Assembly: GCF_000426565.1 (NCBI RefSeq)
Contig: NZ_AUFP01000005.1
Span: forward strand, 62,001 to 126,000
Origin: Segatella albensis DSM 11370 = JCM 12258
GTDB taxonomy: Bacteria; Bacteroidota; Bacteroidia; Bacteroidales; Bacteroidaceae
Length of the DNA: 64,000 bases
Reading direction: 5' to 3'
Shown: positions 28,876-37,408 of the stretch, one piece after another
Position numbering within the stretch: the stretch's first letter is position 1
How the letters are laid out: every line of letters starts with the position of its first letter
Translations under genes and position numbers: made by a program
The notes under the pieces: model-generated
The model's input: only the letters and a program-made list of their open reading frames with translations
Told to the model about the DNA's origin: nothing
Database searches by the model: none

Positions 28876-29027
28876 CGTATATTAATTTCATTTTACATCA
28901 TTTATCTTCATGCCTCTTCAATCTCTAATGTGTCATCTCCGAACCTTCTTCGAACCATCTCCGAAGGTATAAGCTTGGATTACGCTCCGCCTATCCTACG
29001 CCTGCGCTACTCCTTCCTACTCCCTCA
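28876..29027. other. 152-base gap between XRE regulator and PLD-helicase
   Basis: No gene seen. The stretch has repeated CGAACC/CCGAAGG elements (ACCTTC at about 28939 can pair with GAAGGT about 20 bases on) and then a pyrimidine-rich section with three CTACTCC/CTCC repeats. It could form a leader hairpin ahead of the helicase gene. Base composition is more GC-rich than the flanking genes. Confidence 0.3.
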
Positions 29028-29228
29028 CTACATTCGCAGAAGTTCATTGACGTTAACTTCAAGACATCTGGCAACCTCTATCAAATTTTCCAAATTGGGT
29101 TGTGCGCTGTTGGTACACCATTTGGACACCGTGGCTTGGTCAACGCCTATTTGCTCGGCCAACCACTTATTGGTGCGCTTCTTCTCTGCAAGCACTACTT
29201 TTAGACGATTTAAGTCTTTACCTTCCAT
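29028..29228 (-). CDS. XRE-family helix-turn-helix regulator
   Basis: A 66-aa (from Met at 29228) Cro/C1-type DNA-binding protein: LNRLKVVLAEKKRTNKWLAE, QIGVDQATVSKW (recognition helix-turn-helix), NLENLIEVARCLEVNVNELL. An upstream Met at 29237 adds only three residues. It is the first gene of the - strand array, so it probably controls expression of the PLD-helicase, methylase and ATPase genes, as small XRE proteins do for restriction-modification operons (inferred). A good promoter lies directly upstream. Confidence 0.85.
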   Translation of the reverse strand: MEGKDLNRLKVVLAEKKRTNKWLAEQIGVDQATVSKWCTNSAQPNLENLIEVARCLEVNVNELLRM

Positions 29229-29254
29229 GTTACACATTATTATAATATAGGGTA

Positions 29255-29262
29255 CAAAGATA
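29255..29262 (-). promoter_or_regulatory. Bacteroidales -7 box TATCTTTG for the XRE/defence operon
   Basis: Read on the - strand, TATCTTTG fits the Bacteroidetes -7 consensus TAnnTTTG, with a TTG about 20 bases upstream as the -33 element. It lies 27 bases before the preferred start of the XRE regulator gene. Confidence 0.6.
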
Positions 29263-29441
29263 ACGTTTTTTCAGCAGAAAATATCAAGTTTTGCTAAAAA
29301 TATGAGCAAACAGGCAAAAATATTGGTCTTTTAACAAATTCTGAAAGCGAGAATAGCAAAATGTCCCACCAGACTGACTAATGGAGTACTGTTTTCGCAC
29401 CAAAAGAATCAAAAACAAGAGTCAAGCTTCAAATTTTTCAT

Positions 29442-29467
29442 AAAATGTTTGTTATATCAAACATTTT
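29442..29467. promoter_or_regulatory. hipBA operator: 10-bp inverted repeat
   Basis: AAAATGTTTG and CAAACATTTT form perfect 10-bp arms around the spacer TTATAT. The left arm contains the -33 TTTG of the hipB promoter, so a bound HipB dimer would block RNA polymerase. This is the expected autoregulation of hipBA modules. Confidence 0.65.
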
Positions 29468-29471
29468 TATT

Positions 29472-29479
29472 TAACTTTG
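29472..29479 (+). promoter_or_regulatory. -7 box TAACTTTG for hipBA
   Basis: TAACTTTG matches TAnnTTTG and sits 20 bases ahead of the hipB ATG at 29499, with TTTG of the operator arm at the -33 position. Confidence 0.65.
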
Positions 29480-29498
29480 CGCCCAATAAGATACAATT

Positions 29499-29798
29499 AT
29501 GGGAAAGAATACATTTGGTAAAACGATGCCAAGGGCATTAAGCCAGAACCTGAAGATTATGGGCGAGCAAATCATGTTGGCCCGCAAGCGTAGACATTTG
29601 TCTATGCAGGACATTGCAGACAGAGCTACTGTGACACGCCTGACTGTCTCAAAGGTAGAACATGGCGACCCAACGGTTTCCATGGGCATCTATGCGCGCG
29701 TTCTCTTTGCACTTAATCTGGAAAAGGATATCACCCTGTTGGCTGCTGACGATGCTCTTGGCAGACAACTTCAGGATGCAGAATTACTCAGAAAATGA
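29499..29798 (+). CDS. hipB: HipB-like antitoxin, XRE family
   Basis: A 99-aa XRE protein with a basic N-terminus and the helix-turn-helix SMQDIADRATVTRLTVSKVE followed by VSMGIYARVLFALNL. HipB antitoxins bind their own promoter and neutralise the HipA kinase. The stop codon overlaps the hipA start (ATGA, four-base overlap), typical of translationally coupled toxin-antitoxin pairs. A matching inverted-repeat operator is present upstream. Confidence 0.85.
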   Translation: MGKNTFGKTMPRALSQNLKIMGEQIMLARKRRHLSMQDIADRATVTRLTVSKVEHGDPTVSMGIYARVLFALNLEKDITLLAADDALGRQLQDAELLRK

Positions 29799-31045
29799 AA
29801 AGGATTACAGTTTACGCAGATTTTGACTTCCTAACCTCTCCCGAAGAGATTGGAATATTAGGCTACGAACACGTTCGCGGCAAGGATCATTTTGTCTTTG
29901 AGTATTCGCGCCAGTGGTTGAAACAACATGGCGGCATCCTGCTAAGTGGTGACCTGCTGAATGTTCCTTCGTTGCAGCATCCTCGTGGTAATGATAATGT
30001 ATTCGGCTTTGTCAAAGATTCATTCCCTGATCGCTGGGGACGTTTACTGCTTGACCGCAGAGAGCGACTGACTGCCCAACAGGAAGGCAAACCGAAACGT
30101 ATGCTCACCAATTACGACTACCTTATTGGTATCGAGGACTTCACCCGTATGGGCGGCATACGTTACAAAGTTGAAGATGACGATAACTATATTAACGCAA
30201 GTGCAAAATACCTTGTTCCCCCTATTGAGAGTCTTCGTGCCCTGTGCGATGCATGCCATGAGATTGAGTTGGCAGAGGAGCGCAATGAATTGCCGGATCA
30301 ACGCTGGCTTGACCAGTTGATTGACCCGGGAACCTCGCTCGGTGGTGCTCGTCCTAAGGCCAACGTGGTTGATACAGACGGGAAACTGTACGTAGCAAAG
30401 TTCCCTTCAAAAAAAGATTTGGAGAATACTGAGCTTATTGAGCACTTCTCGCATCAGCTGGCGGCCAAAGCTAGCATCAACGTGGCAAAAACACGCACCA
30501 TCAAGATTTCAAAAGACCGTGACCTGCTGCTTTCAGAACGCTTCGATAGAACAGCAGAAGGACGTCGCATACATTTTGCTTCTGCAATGTCGTTACTTGG
30601 CTTGGATGATGGTGCTGGCAGCAGCACAGGTAACGGCTATCTTGACATTGTTGATTTCATCCTTCGTGGATGTACCGATGTGCGCCAGAATCTCCGCGAA
30701 CTCTATCGCAGAGTGGCATTCAACGTCATGTTTGGCAACACTGACGACCACTTCCGTAATCACGGTTTCCTGCTTACCCCGAAAGGCTGGACACTCTCTC
30801 CTGCATACGACATCAATCCAGGAGCGAAGTTACATCAATGCTTGCTTATTAACTCATACACAGAAGAGTCAGACATCAACGCGTTACTCTCTGCAAGTGA
30901 AAGCTACATGCTTGAACACCAAGAAGCATCAGAAATTATTGAGGAGGTGCGTGCTGCAATCAAAGACTGGCGCAAAACCGCTACAGAACTACAAATACCC
31001 GCAAAGTTGTTAGAATCATATTCCATTCGTTGGGATGAATTATAA
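29795..31045 (+). CDS. hipA: HipA-family serine/threonine kinase toxin
   Basis: A 416-aa HipA-type kinase, a family whose members phosphorylate translation factors such as aminoacyl-tRNA synthetases to induce dormancy. Seen: an N-terminal coupling subdomain (residues ~1-110, with DSFPDRWGRLLLDRR), the Gly-rich GTSLGGARPKANV (about 178-190), LLLSERFDR, and the catalytic loop FGNTDDHFRNHGF (about 313) followed by LSPAYDINPG, which carries the metal-binding Asp. Length is near the usual 440 aa and all key residues are present, so the toxin looks active. It ends the defence island; the gene pair is oriented away from the - strand array. Confidence 0.88.
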   Translation: MKRITVYADFDFLTSPEEIGILGYEHVRGKDHFVFEYSRQWLKQHGGILLSGDLLNVPSLQHPRGNDNVFGFVKDSFPDRWGRLLLDRRERLTAQQEGKPKRMLTNYDYLIGIEDFTRMGGIRYKVEDDDNYINASAKYLVPPIESLRALCDACHEIELAEERNELPDQRWLDQLIDPGTSLGGARPKANVVDTDGKLYVAKFPSKKDLENTELIEHFSHQLAAKASINVAKTRTIKISKDRDLLLSERFDRTAEGRRIHFASAMSLLGLDDGAGSSTGNGYLDIVDFILRGCTDVRQNLRELYRRVAFNVMFGNTDDHFRNHGFLLTPKGWTLSPAYDINPGAKLHQCLLINSYTEESDINALLSASESYMLEHQEASEIIEEVRAAIKDWRKTATELQIPAKLLESYSIRWDEL

Positions 31046-31243
31046 AAAAGATAGCGCATTCTGCACGTTTTTTCGTGATAAATGTGTAACTTTGCGGCAG
31101 AATTGAAATATGTAGCGAACAAAGAGAAACTCGTTGATATCCAGTGGGATAATACATTCTAGCGAGCATTTCTCAAGTCGAGCAAAAAGGCGCGGTACAA
31201 GTTGAACTGTCAAAGCGCTTATTATCAAGTATTTGCACTTTCA

Positions 31244-31273
31244 CTAACTTTCGAAAAGACTTTCGAAAATTAG
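31244..31273. repeat. 30-base imperfect palindrome with tandem ACTTTCGAAAA units
   Basis: CTAA...TTAG ends enclose two head-to-tail 12-base units, ACTTTCGAAAAG and ACTTTCGAAAAT, each containing the palindrome TTTCGAAA. Twenty-four of 30 positions match the reverse complement. It resembles a recombinase or repressor site. Confidence 0.5.
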
Positions 31274-31383
31274 TTTTGTACCGATTAAAGCCGTAGAACG
31301 CCGATATTACGTGGATTGCCGTTGGTGCGTGGGCAAATAGCTGATTATAAACAACTTGGAACAATTTGGATAAACTACTACTA

Positions 31384-31411
31384 AAGCTCTCATTTTGAGG
31401 GCTTTTGTTGT
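31384..31411 (-). terminator. intrinsic terminator after GH2 gene
   Basis: AAAGCTCTCA and TGAGGGCTTT pair (with G-T) around a TTT loop. A-rich sequence on one side and T-rich on the other allow termination from the - strand gene ending at 31452, and possibly from the + strand too. Confidence 0.6.
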
Positions 31412-31451
31412 GTTAAGCGTTCTTAATTGCTCTTTGTTATTCCAAGTTATT

Positions 31452-34400
31452 TTAGTTATATTTGTTTTGCCAACTGAGTATAAAGGCATAGCGATAAGGC
31501 TTATTGCCGTCGATGGTGTACTGGGGTAAGGTGCGCCTGCCCCATGTGTCGATGCCACCCACACCATGAATATTGAGGTCGATGTTCAGATTGACATAGC
31601 ATCCTCGCATGATTTCATGGGGATGGCGGACTCCCTCCAGATTCTCTTCGCCATAGTCCCAGGCGCGAATGCAAAGAGGTTGCAAGCCGTCGATGCGAAG
31701 GGTCTTTTCTCCATTTGAAATACAAAACCAGCGTACATCTGTCCTGCAGCCGTTATCCTGCGGACGGATGTATTCCGTCTCATATTCAGTAAGTGGCATC
31801 TGATATCGCCCCAAGAATGCACTACGCTTACGATCGGGATAGTTCTCCCATGGGCCACGACCGTAGTATTCGATATGGGTCATGTCGGCAGGCAAGCGCA
31901 AACGCATACCGAATTTGGGAATCAAAGGGGTATCGGTGGCCGTAGGACGGTAGTCCATATCCACCCTGATACGTCCGTCATTCTTTACGGTATATGTCAA
32001 CGTCAGTTCGGCTCCTACAGACAGCGTCATGTCGACAATCACTTGATGGTTCTTGACACGAATGGATTTTACCGTACGATTCTCTGCTGCATCGCGCCAA
32101 GGAGCCATACGCTCAGCAAAATGAGCGGCGTGCTGATTGTCGTTCTCGGGTTTCCAGAAATAGGGTTCCAAAGGAGCCTGCAACATCTGTTTGCCATCGA
32201 CAATCCACGAGCTGAGAGCCCCGGTATGGTTGATGGTGACGTAGCAGTTATCTGTTGTAAATACCATATCCTCTGCAGATTTCACAGGCTTCGCATTCCC
32301 CTCGCTGACACCATACCAAAACTCTTCAGGTTTGAGAATGAACTGTTCGCGGGCAACGACGAATCCCTCTTCTGCCCATGGTGTGGACTGACGCAGACGG
32401 GCATAGACATTCAGAATCAGTTCTGGTTCGTTGTAGGGGTAGAATGGATAGGGGATTCCGAATTTGTCACCCGTTATTCTTGCAAGTTCTCCGGTGACCA
32501 GTTCCCCGTTATGATAGACCTCACAATAGTATTCATACTGGTCGATGCCGGTAAAATAGTCACGGTTGATGATACGGATGCTATCGCCCTCCTGAACGAA
32601 CTGCAAAGGCTGATAGACATACTGCACCTCATAGTAGTGGGGATGCGGCGTGCGGTCAGGAGCCAGCAGTCCATTGATGCAGAAAGCGTCGAGGTTAGGC
32701 TTGTCTCCATAGTCGCCACCATAAGCATAGTATTTAATATCGCCATCCTTTTTCAGGAGTCCCTGGTCTACCCAGTCCCACACGGCTGCACCTGCAATAC
32801 TAGAGTCTGAATAGATTACATCCCAGTACTCCTGCAGGTTTCCCATAGAGTTGCCCATAGCATGGGCATACTCCCTGGCAATAAGCGGTTTCTCCGTTTC
32901 CTTCTCAGCCTCGCGGCGTAGATCTTCTGGCGAAGGATAGCCATGGTCGTGGAGAGCAGAATAACGGGGATGGCAATCGTAGAAGGGGAGACGTGTTGAG
33001 TCGAGTTCGCAAACCTTGTCGTGCATGGCCTGGATGTTGGGGCCTACCCCACCCTCATTGCCCAAACTCCAAAGAATGATGCAAGGATGATTGTAGTCGC
33101 GTTTTACGAGCGATTCGGCACGGTCCACATGGGCATCCCGCCAAGCAGTATCGTGCCCCATTTCTTCGTTGGCATAGCCATAACCGTGAGATTCCTGGTT
33201 GGCCTCATCCATCACGTAGATGCCCCAGCGGTCGCAGAGTTCGTAGATATACTCGCGGTCGGGGTAATGCGAGGTGCGCAGGAAGTTGATGTTGGCCTGT
33301 TTCATCAGGCGCAAATCCTGTTTGTAGGTGGCATCATCCACGTAGCGGCCCGTGACAGGATGATGGTCGTGGCGGTTCACGCCGCGAAGCTTCACATTCC
33401 GTCCGTTAATCTTAAACACCTCGTCCACACATTCCACGCGCTTCACACCCAGATGATAGTCGAAATGCTCTATTGACTGTCTCTTTTTATCCTGCAACTC
33501 CACGCTGAAAGGGTAGAGGTTCGGTTTCTCGGCCGACCATAATTGGGGATTCTTTAATGTGTAATGATATATTTGGCAAACGGTGTCGCCGGCATTGATT
33601 GTCAGCGGGCGTAACTGGCTATTTATTTTCTCTTCAATTTTAAATACGGGGAACACCTTGGCAACTCGCTTCCCAGTGTTGCAGATGCTTATCTTTGCGC
33701 ACACTTCCGCCTCGCTATAGTCGCTGTTCGGCACAGCCGTCACACGATAGTCGGCTATATGCACCAACGGACGTACCCATAGCTGCACCTCGCGGAAGAT
33801 GCCGGAAAGGCGCCACATGTCCTGATCCTCCAGATAACTGCCGTCTGACCAGCGATACACTTCTACGGCAAGTTTGTTCATGCCTTCGCGCAGATAGCTT
33901 GTCACGTCAAATTCTGCGGGCGACATGGAGTTCTGACTATAGCCCACTTTTTTACCGTTAATCCACACATACATGGCGGAATGCACACCGCCGAAATGAA
34001 GAATCAGGTTCTTAGCGAGCATTTCTTTGGTCACATTGACGAACGTCACATACGAACCCACGGGGTTGCGGTTCTCGTAGGCGGTCCAGTCATGTGGAGG
34101 TTCACTCGTCACACTGGGGCGGTTACGCTTAAAAGGGTATTCGATATTGGTATAGATGGGGGTGCCGAAGCCCTGCGTCTGCCAGTTGCCCGGCACCTTG
34201 ATTTTGTGCCATTGGCTTACGTCATAGTCCTCTCTCTCAAATCCCACAGGCCTTTCCTCCGGATTGCGGCTCCAATGGAATTGCCACTCGCCGTCGAGAC
34301 TGAATATCTCCGGACATTCCTTCCATTTCGAAGGCAGTTGCAACGTGGCATGATAGGGCAGTTTGTTGATGCCCAGCACGGCGGGATTCTCCCAGTCGGG

Positions 34401-34463
34401 TGTGGTTTGTGCCTGAGCTGTCAAGGTCAGCATGGAGGCTATGAAGACGAGGACTCTTTTCAT
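31452..34463 (-). CDS. GH2 beta-galactosidase (LacZ type)
   Basis: A 1003-aa exo-beta-galactosidase of glycoside hydrolase family 2. Seen: a Sec signal (MKRVLVFIASMLTLTAQAQ), a sugar-binding jelly-roll (about 55-230), Ig-like domain, TIM barrel with acid/base Glu470 in SLGNEGGVGP and nucleophile Glu531 in AREYAHAMGNSMG, and a C-terminal beta-sandwich (Bgal_small_N, about 730-1000). Length and domain order match LacZ-type enzymes. The signal peptide places it in the periplasm. It starts two bases after the stop of the preceding GH2 gene, so the two are one operon that also includes the GH29/GH43 remnant. Confidence 0.92.
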   Translation of the reverse strand: MKRVLVFIASMLTLTAQAQTTPDWENPAVLGINKLPYHATLQLPSKWKECPEIFSLDGEWQFHWSRNPEERPVGFEREDYDVSQWHKIKVPGNWQTQGFGTPIYTNIEYPFKRNRPSVTSEPPHDWTAYENRNPVGSYVTFVNVTKEMLAKNLILHFGGVHSAMYVWINGKKVGYSQNSMSPAEFDVTSYLREGMNKLAVEVYRWSDGSYLEDQDMWRLSGIFREVQLWVRPLVHIADYRVTAVPNSDYSEAEVCAKISICNTGKRVAKVFPVFKIEEKINSQLRPLTINAGDTVCQIYHYTLKNPQLWSAEKPNLYPFSVELQDKKRQSIEHFDYHLGVKRVECVDEVFKINGRNVKLRGVNRHDHHPVTGRYVDDATYKQDLRLMKQANINFLRTSHYPDREYIYELCDRWGIYVMDEANQESHGYGYANEEMGHDTAWRDAHVDRAESLVKRDYNHPCIILWSLGNEGGVGPNIQAMHDKVCELDSTRLPFYDCHPRYSALHDHGYPSPEDLRREAEKETEKPLIAREYAHAMGNSMGNLQEYWDVIYSDSSIAGAAVWDWVDQGLLKKDGDIKYYAYGGDYGDKPNLDAFCINGLLAPDRTPHPHYYEVQYVYQPLQFVQEGDSIRIINRDYFTGIDQYEYYCEVYHNGELVTGELARITGDKFGIPYPFYPYNEPELILNVYARLRQSTPWAEEGFVVAREQFILKPEEFWYGVSEGNAKPVKSAEDMVFTTDNCYVTINHTGALSSWIVDGKQMLQAPLEPYFWKPENDNQHAAHFAERMAPWRDAAENRTVKSIRVKNHQVIVDMTLSVGAELTLTYTVKNDGRIRVDMDYRPTATDTPLIPKFGMRLRLPADMTHIEYYGRGPWENYPDRKRSAFLGRYQMPLTEYETEYIRPQDNGCRTDVRWFCISNGEKTLRIDGLQPLCIRAWDYGEENLEGVRHPHEIMRGCYVNLNIDLNIHGVGGIDTWGRRTLPQYTIDGNKPYRYAFILSWQNKYN

Positions 34464-34465
34464 CT

Positions 34466-36808
34466 TTACTTTGAGATAATGGTCAGTGTGGCTGTAGGAA
34501 GACTGCTCTTGATGTTAATCTGGGCCTTACCTTTGGTCTTACTGCTGCGTACTACAAGCAAGGCGCGACCCTTCCAAGTGGTGACACGAGAAGAGGTTTT
34601 CGGTTCACGGTCCTTCAAATCGGCAGAAGCAAAAGCCATCAACTGGCCCTGACCTTTCACGACAGCCTCACAGGGAATGGCTGCATCAGGACAGACGCGA
34701 CCATCCTTGTCGACTACCTCAACAGTAATATATGCCAAATCCTGACCTCCGGCAGCAATCACATTGCGGTCGGCAGTGAGTCGCAGACGTGCAGGTTCGC
34801 CGGCAGTGGCAAGTGTCACACTCTTTCCATCAGCTTCAGCACGCAGCACACCTACCTCGTAGGGAATGCTAAACACTGCTTTGAACTGTGTATCGCGGCT
34901 CACCTGTTTCGTACCTACAAGTTTGTCGTTCAGATAAAGTTTTACCTTAGGCGCTTTCGTATAAACCTCCACATCAATGGGTTTACCCTCCCAGGAGGGA
35001 ACAGCCTCACCCTTGTAGTCAGTACTGCCTGTCCAGTTCCAACTCTCCCACGTAGGCCATACACTCCACATGGTCTCCTTGATGTTTCCACGATAGCCGT
35101 TGGGCTCTTTCACTGCCATATACAAACCATTGGCCTTTGACCACTGACCTTTGACGTCCCACAACATCTCACGGTAATGGCTGATGGGCTTGCGCCAGCC
35201 GGTGATGTCCACATCACCACAGTAAGCACCGTGCCAATCGGGCTGTCCCCCCTCAGCAAAGCTTTCGCCCGGCCGTTCGCCCTCATAATAATAGCGACCA
35301 ATGCCCGATTCACCCAGATAGTCGAGACCTGTCCACACCATGTCACCTACTACATAGGGATGGTCATTCACAGTTGCCCAGTTGCGGAAGGCATCACGCG
35401 GATAACTTTCCGTCTGCCACATCACGCGCTTGGGGTCGCGCTGATGGTCACTGCCGTGCTTGAAAATCATATAGTTGTAACCACCGATATCAAGCACCTC
35501 GAAGTGGGGATCATAGATTTCCCAGTCGCGGTCCCAAGCACAGAGGGCTTCAGTGATAGGACGTGTGTCATCAATCTCCAAGACAGCCTTCTTCAGCAGG
35601 CGTGCTGTATGGACAACACGTAATTCCTTGCGCTCGATAACCTCGTTGCCTAGGCTCCAAGAGATGATGCTGGGGTGGTTACGATCACGCATCACCATTG
35701 CGTGAATATCCTCGCGATAGCATGAGTCAATGAGTGTTGAATAGTCGTATTTCAACTTGGCTGTACGCCAACCGTCGAAGGCCTCACCGATAACGAGCAT
35801 ACCGATTGAGTCACAGGCATCGAGGAAAGCACGTGTTGTAGGATTATGTGAAGTGCGGATGAGGTTAAACCCAGCCTCCTTCATCAGTTTTACCTTACGG
35901 ATTTCTGCCGCATCGAAGGCCATCGAACCCAACACGCCGTCGTCGTGATGCACGCAGGCGCCATTAAGAACCATAGGCTTACCATTGAGCATAAAGCCCT
36001 TCTCAGCATCGAACGAGAAGGAGCGGATGCCATATTTCGTTGAGAGTTGAGAGCTGAGAGTTGAGAGTTTCACATTTGCGGTATAAAGATATGGATCATC
36101 GGGTGACCAAAGATGCGGGTTACTGATGGTATAGCTAAAGTCTACCTTCTTGCTTTCGCCTGCCTTCAGAAGTACCGTTTTCTGCTGGCCTTCTACCTCT
36201 ACGATACTCTGCTGTTCAGAATTGCCTTCGTTTTGCACGGTCACTTCCACATTGACTGTAGCTTTATTGGCCTCAATCTTCGGTGTCGTCACGAATACAC
36301 CATTCTCCGAAATATGCAACGCGGGCATGGTCTCGAGCCACACATGGCGATAGATGCCAGAACCGCTATACCAACGGCAGTTGGGCTGTTCACTGTTATT
36401 TACTTTCACAACGACCTCATTCTGCCGCTTGCCTTTAAATAAATATGGTGTGACATCGATGGTAAACGGAGTATAGCCGTAACCATGCTGTCCAGCCTTT
36501 TGGCCGTTCACGAAAACCTCCGCTTTCTGATAGACACCCTCAAAGTGGAGTTTCACAATCTCACCTTTGGGCGTTGCGAATTTCTTGCGGTATTCGCCCT
36601 TACCTGCGGCATACCAGCCTCCTCCCGTACCGGTAGCACCGCTTTCGGGATTGGGAGCCGTATAGATGTCCCAGTCATGGGGTAGGTTCACACTGATGGT
36701 CTTACCATCTTGGCTAAATGTCCATCCGTCATCAAACAACGTCTGGCTTGTTTGTGCTGCGAGTCCTGTACTAAACAGAAAAGCAAAAAGAGTAATAATA
36801 GATTTCAT
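34466..36808 (-). CDS. GH2 glycosidase with DUF4982-type C-terminus
   Basis: A 780-aa GH2 enzyme with a Sec signal (MKSIITLFAFLFSTGLAAQ). Seen: an N-terminal sugar-binding domain (WYAAGKGEYRKKF, YGYTPFTIDVTPYL), Ig-like domain, TIM barrel with acid/base Glu389 in SLGNEVIE and nucleophile Glu467 in WQTESYPRD, then MVWTGLDYLGES, and C-terminal DUF4982 and Ig-like domains. This build is frequent in Bacteroidales enzymes acting on plant side chains such as beta-galactosides. The exact substrate cannot be read from sequence. The start is nine bases after the remnant gene upstream. Confidence 0.9.
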   Translation of the reverse strand: MKSIITLFAFLFSTGLAAQTSQTLFDDGWTFSQDGKTISVNLPHDWDIYTAPNPESGATGTGGGWYAAGKGEYRKKFATPKGEIVKLHFEGVYQKAEVFVNGQKAGQHGYGYTPFTIDVTPYLFKGKRQNEVVVKVNNSEQPNCRWYSGSGIYRHVWLETMPALHISENGVFVTTPKIEANKATVNVEVTVQNEGNSEQQSIVEVEGQQKTVLLKAGESKKVDFSYTISNPHLWSPDDPYLYTANVKLSTLSSQLSTKYGIRSFSFDAEKGFMLNGKPMVLNGACVHHDDGVLGSMAFDAAEIRKVKLMKEAGFNLIRTSHNPTTRAFLDACDSIGMLVIGEAFDGWRTAKLKYDYSTLIDSCYREDIHAMVMRDRNHPSIISWSLGNEVIERKELRVVHTARLLKKAVLEIDDTRPITEALCAWDRDWEIYDPHFEVLDIGGYNYMIFKHGSDHQRDPKRVMWQTESYPRDAFRNWATVNDHPYVVGDMVWTGLDYLGESGIGRYYYEGERPGESFAEGGQPDWHGAYCGDVDITGWRKPISHYREMLWDVKGQWSKANGLYMAVKEPNGYRGNIKETMWSVWPTWESWNWTGSTDYKGEAVPSWEGKPIDVEVYTKAPKVKLYLNDKLVGTKQVSRDTQFKAVFSIPYEVGVLRAEADGKSVTLATAGEPARLRLTADRNVIAAGGQDLAYITVEVVDKDGRVCPDAAIPCEAVVKGQGQLMAFASADLKDREPKTSSRVTTWKGRALLVVRSSKTKGKAQINIKSSLPTATLTIISK

Positions 36809-36817
36809 ATGTTTTTT

Positions 36818-37213
36818 TTATTGTATAAGATACTCAAACCAGTCAACATCAGCATACCCAGCGCTTGTTTCATTACCGCAATGCGCGAAGAGTCCGAGCA
36901 TCACTCCGGTGAAACCGCCAATAGTCTGATGGAATTTCGATTGGGGATGACCTTCCATATACATACCACGCGAATACCAGTCACCATCCTCTGCCGCTGA
37001 TTGCGGATCCCAGTGAGACCATGCACCCAGTTTTGCCTCACGCCACCATGCAGGCGTATTATATTGCCGGCTCAGGTTGTCCCAGTCGGTGGTATAACGT
37101 CCTTGCTCTATGCTGAGGGGCGGAAGATTCCATATATCAATAGTATCCTGAGCCTTTGTCACCCCAATCGTTATTACAATGGCGATGACTGCCAATAATC
37201 TGTATCTGTTCAT
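36818..37213 (-). pseudogene. fused remnant: GH29 N-terminus joined to GH43 C-terminus
   Basis: The 131-codon ORF reads as two genes glued in frame. Residues 1-~95 carry a Sec signal (MNRYRLLAVIAIVITIGVTK) and the start of a GH29 alpha-L-fucosidase-type barrel (AWWREAKLGAWSHWD, GDWYSRGMYMEGHPQ). Residues ~98-131 are the last strands of a GH43 enzyme (IGGFTGVMLGLFA, ADVDWFEY), nearly the same as the end of the intact GH43 gene at 42.3 kb (IGGFTGVMLGLFAQGG, ADFDWFEY). No catalytic region of either enzyme remains, so the protein is not an active hydrolase. It still has a promoter, signal peptide and good spacing to the GH2 genes. Confidence 0.8.
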
Positions 37214-37245
37214 TGATTCTAAAATAAAGTATTTCGATTTGTCTG

Positions 37246-37253
37246 CAAAGGTA
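37246..37253 (-). promoter_or_regulatory. -7 box TACCTTTG of the GH2 operon
   Basis: On the - strand TACCTTTG fits TAnnTTTG, 33 bases ahead of the ATG of the remnant gene at 37213, and would drive the remnant and both GH2 genes. Confidence 0.6.
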
Positions 37254-37372
37254 CAAAATATATAGTTACCAACAGATCAAAATATTATCCAATAATAGGA
37301 CATTATTATGATAACAGTGGGCGGAGTGCAATTTTGTCCTATCGCTTTCATTAAAAAATCAAAGAATTTTTG

Positions 37373-37380
37373 TAATTTTG
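37373..37380 (+). promoter_or_regulatory. -7 box TAATTTTG of the AraC gene
   Basis: TAATTTTG followed by a small TTTTGC-AGC-AAAA hairpin lies 29 bases before the AraC start at 37409. It is back to back with the GH2 operon promoter, so one regulator could act on both. Confidence 0.55.
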
Positions 37381-37408
37381 CAGCAAAATTGCTAAATATC
37401 ATTATGCG

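Larger units (their letters stand above)
31046..31451. other. 406-base intergenic region with orphan promoter and palindrome
   Basis: No gene seen. It has a promoter-like TAACTTTG at 31087-31094 with no ORF behind it, a 30-base imperfect palindrome at 31244-31273 and an intrinsic terminator near 31384-31411. It marks the boundary between the defence island and the polysaccharide cluster and may be a past insertion or deletion point. Confidence 0.5.

Noticed and set aside
28930-29250. 106-codon + strand ORF
   Set aside because: It is antisense to the XRE gene and the leader; its composition (Ser/Leu/Arg-rich) is not protein-like.
31040-31364. Several short - strand ORFs after hipA
   Set aside because: They overlap each other in different frames, lack ribosome-binding sites and show no recognisable motif.
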